This document shows, piece after piece, positions 62,710 through 64,000 of a stretch of 64,000 bases of DNA (position 1 is its first letter; every line of letters begins with the position of its first letter). The DNA comes from Pseudomonas sp. PDM14 (GTDB taxonomy: Bacteria > Pseudomonadota > Gammaproteobacteria > Pseudomonadales > Pseudomonadaceae). The stretch is taken from positions 992,001 through 1,056,000 of the forward strand of contig NZ_JACVAQ010000002.1 of the NCBI RefSeq assembly GCF_014851905.1, in the 5' to 3' direction. The position numbers and the translations under genes were made by a program. The notes under the pieces were generated by a model. That model was not told the origin of the DNA. It worked only from the letters and a program-made list of their open reading frames with translations, and searched no databases.

Positions 62710-64000
62710 ATGCCCCTCAGCCAAACGCCTCCCATCGCTGAAATCTATGACCTCGCCGTAGTCGGTGGCGGCATCAACGGTGCCGGCATCGCCGCCGATG
62801 CTGCCGGGCGCGGCCTCTCGGTGTTCCTTTGCGAACGCGACGACCTGGCCAGCCACACCTCGTCGGCCAGCAGCAAGCTGATCCACGGCGGCCTGCGCTA
62901 CCTTGAGCACTACGAATTCCGCCTGGTGCGCGAGGCGCTGGCCGAGCGCGAGGTGCTGCTGGCCAAAGCGCCGCACATCGTCAAACCCATGCGTTTCATC
63001 CTGCCCCACCGCCCGCACCTGCGCCCGGCGTGGATGATTCGCGCCGGCCTGTTCCTCTACGACCACCTCGGCAAGCGCGAGAAACTGCCCGGCTCCAACG
63101 GCGTGCGCTTCGGCGCCGGCAGCCCGCTCAAGGCGGAGATCGGCCGCGGCTTCGAATACTCTGACTGCTGGGTCGACGACGCACGCCTGGTGGTGCTCAA
63201 CGCCATGGCTGCGCGCGAACGCAACGCGCACATCCACACCCGCACCCGCTGCGTCAGCGCGCGGCGCAGCAAGGGCCTGTGGCACCTGCATCTGGAACGC
63301 AGCGACGGCAGCCTGTTCTCGATTCGCAGCCGCGCCCTGGTCAACGCCGCCGGCCCTTGGGTGGCGCGCTTTATCCAGGACGACCTCAAGCAGAAGGCGC
63401 CCTACGGTATCCGCCTGATCCAGGGCAGCCATATCGTGGTGCCGCGCCTGCACGATCAGGAGCAGGCCTACATCCTGCAGAACGAGGACCAGCGCATCGT
63501 CTTCGTCATTCCTTGGCTGGAGCGTTTCAGCCTGATCGGCACCACCGACCGCGAATACCAGGGCGACCCGGCCAAGGTGGCGATCAGCGAGGAAGAGACC
63601 GATTACCTGCTCAAGGTGGTCAATGCCCACTTCAAGCGCCAGCTCGTCCGCGATGACATCGTGCACACCTATGCCGGCGTACGCCCGCTGTGCGACGACG
63701 AATCGGACGACCCCGCCGCCGTGACTCGCGACTACACCCTGGCGCTCAGTACCCAGGCCGGCGAAGCGCCGCTGCTATCGGTGTTCGGCGGCAAGCTGAC
63801 TACCTACCGCAAGCTGGCCGAGTCGGCGCTGACGGAACTGGCACCGTACTTTCCACACCTGTGCCCGCCCTGGACCGCCGAGGCGCCATTGCCCGGCGGC
63901 GAACAGATGAGCAGCCGCGAGGTGCTGGTCGAGCAGCTGTGTTCCCGGCATGGCTGGCTGCCGCGCGAACTGGCCCAGCGCTGGGCCGGCACCTATGGCA
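62710..64000 (+). CDS. glpD: Aerobic glycerol-3-phosphate dehydrogenase (3' end cut by window edge)
   Basis: 430 codons are visible from ATG 62710 to the right edge; the family is about 510 residues, so roughly 80 are missing. The FAD-binding motif is VVGGGINGAGIAADAAGRG near residue 17, followed by ..SSKLIHGGLRYLEHYEFRLV.. and ..LIGTTDREYQGDP.. and ..VFGGKLTTYRKLAE.. It oxidises glycerol-3-phosphate to dihydroxyacetone phosphate at the inner membrane and passes electrons to quinone. Confidence 0.95.
   Translation, partial: MPLSQTPPIAEIYDLAVVGGGINGAGIAADAAGRGLSVFLCERDDLASHTSSASSKLIHGGLRYLEHYEFRLVREALAEREVLLAKAPHIVKPMRFILPHRPHLRPAWMIRAGLFLYDHLGKREKLPGSNGVRFGAGSPLKAEIGRGFEYSDCWVDDARLVVLNAMAARERNAHIHTRTRCVSARRSKGLWHLHLERSDGSLFSIRSRALVNAAGPWVARFIQDDLKQKAPYGIRLIQGSHIVVPRLHDQEQAYILQNEDQRIVFVIPWLERFSLIGTTDREYQGDPAKVAISEEETDYLLKVVNAHFKRQLVRDDIVHTYAGVRPLCDDESDDPAAVTRDYTLALSTQAGEAPLLSVFGGKLTTYRKLAESALTELAPYFPHLCPPWTAEAPLPGGEQMSSREVLVEQLCSRHGWLPRELAQRWAGTYG

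Overview
The window is a contiguous piece of a GC-rich chromosome from the genus Pseudomonas, probably the P. aeruginosa/mendocina/alcaligenes side of the genus. Reasons: the gene order fadD1-fadD2-lysophospholipase-phaJ1 followed further on by a 37-codon ANR-controlled small RNA, alkB and rapA follows the P. aeruginosa PA3299-PA3308 order from memory; REP/REPIN palindromes typical of pseudomonads are present; and argF, bfrB, grxD and the glp genes read as Pseudomonas versions. Coding density is high. No rRNA, tRNA, CRISPR array, prophage or IS transposase was seen. Both edges cut genes: a PEGA/Sel1 protein on the left and glpD on the right.

Layout. 1-9.6 kb: two coiled-coil exported proteins, an EamA exporter divergent from an Lrp regulator, a SulP transporter, an SH3-domain envelope protein, an AraC regulator with a LysE exporter, a serine beta-lactamase-like hydrolase, and DUF3087 and DUF3079 proteins. 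9.6-16.3 kb: a signalling block with a diguanylate cyclase, a GAF/HD-GYP protein with a large insert in its catalytic domain, then FecR-domain protein, OmpA-like lipoprotein and a CHASE2 nucleotide cyclase. 16.4-27.3 kb: hrpA carrying an in-frame REPIN, an SGNH hydrolase, a chemoreceptor with an ANR-type box upstream, and an EmrAB-like pump with a LysR regulator.

27.6-32.8 kb: an agmatine-degradation operon with the order agu2A-agu2B-agu2C-agu2A' (two agmatine deiminases, one with a Tat signal, an N-carbamoylputrescine amidase and a polyamine-binding protein) divergent from a LysR regulator. 32.9-38.8 kb: a thioesterase, tandem acyl-CoA ligases, a lipase-like hydrolase and the (R)-enoyl-CoA hydratase PhaJ, a fatty-acid block that can feed beta-oxidation and polyhydroxyalkanoate precursors. 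38.8-45.7 kb: back-to-back efflux operons, AaeXAB-like on the minus strand and TetR-HlyD-ABC on the plus strand, with perfect palindromes between them.

45.7-52.1 kb: a PhrS-like small RNA encoding a 37-residue membrane peptide under an ANR box, a small basic protein, two adjacent terminal-inverted-repeat elements, alkB, rapA, an SDR dehydrogenase and a DUF2784 membrane protein. 52.4-64 kb: bfrB, grxD, a molybdopterin oxidoreductase, argF overlapping an orphan ABC ATPase, a PhzF-like protein, a periplasmic binding protein, and the glycerol region in which glpK sits behind ybaK without glpF, facing glpR-glpD.

The strongest leads are: the PhrS-like RNA/peptide unit with a correctly spaced ANR promoter; the non-coding elements with terminal inverted repeats, two related copies of which begin at the stop codons of neighbouring genes; the REPIN translated inside hrpA; the HD-GYP insert; and the ybaK-glpK arrangement with GlpR-like half-sites.
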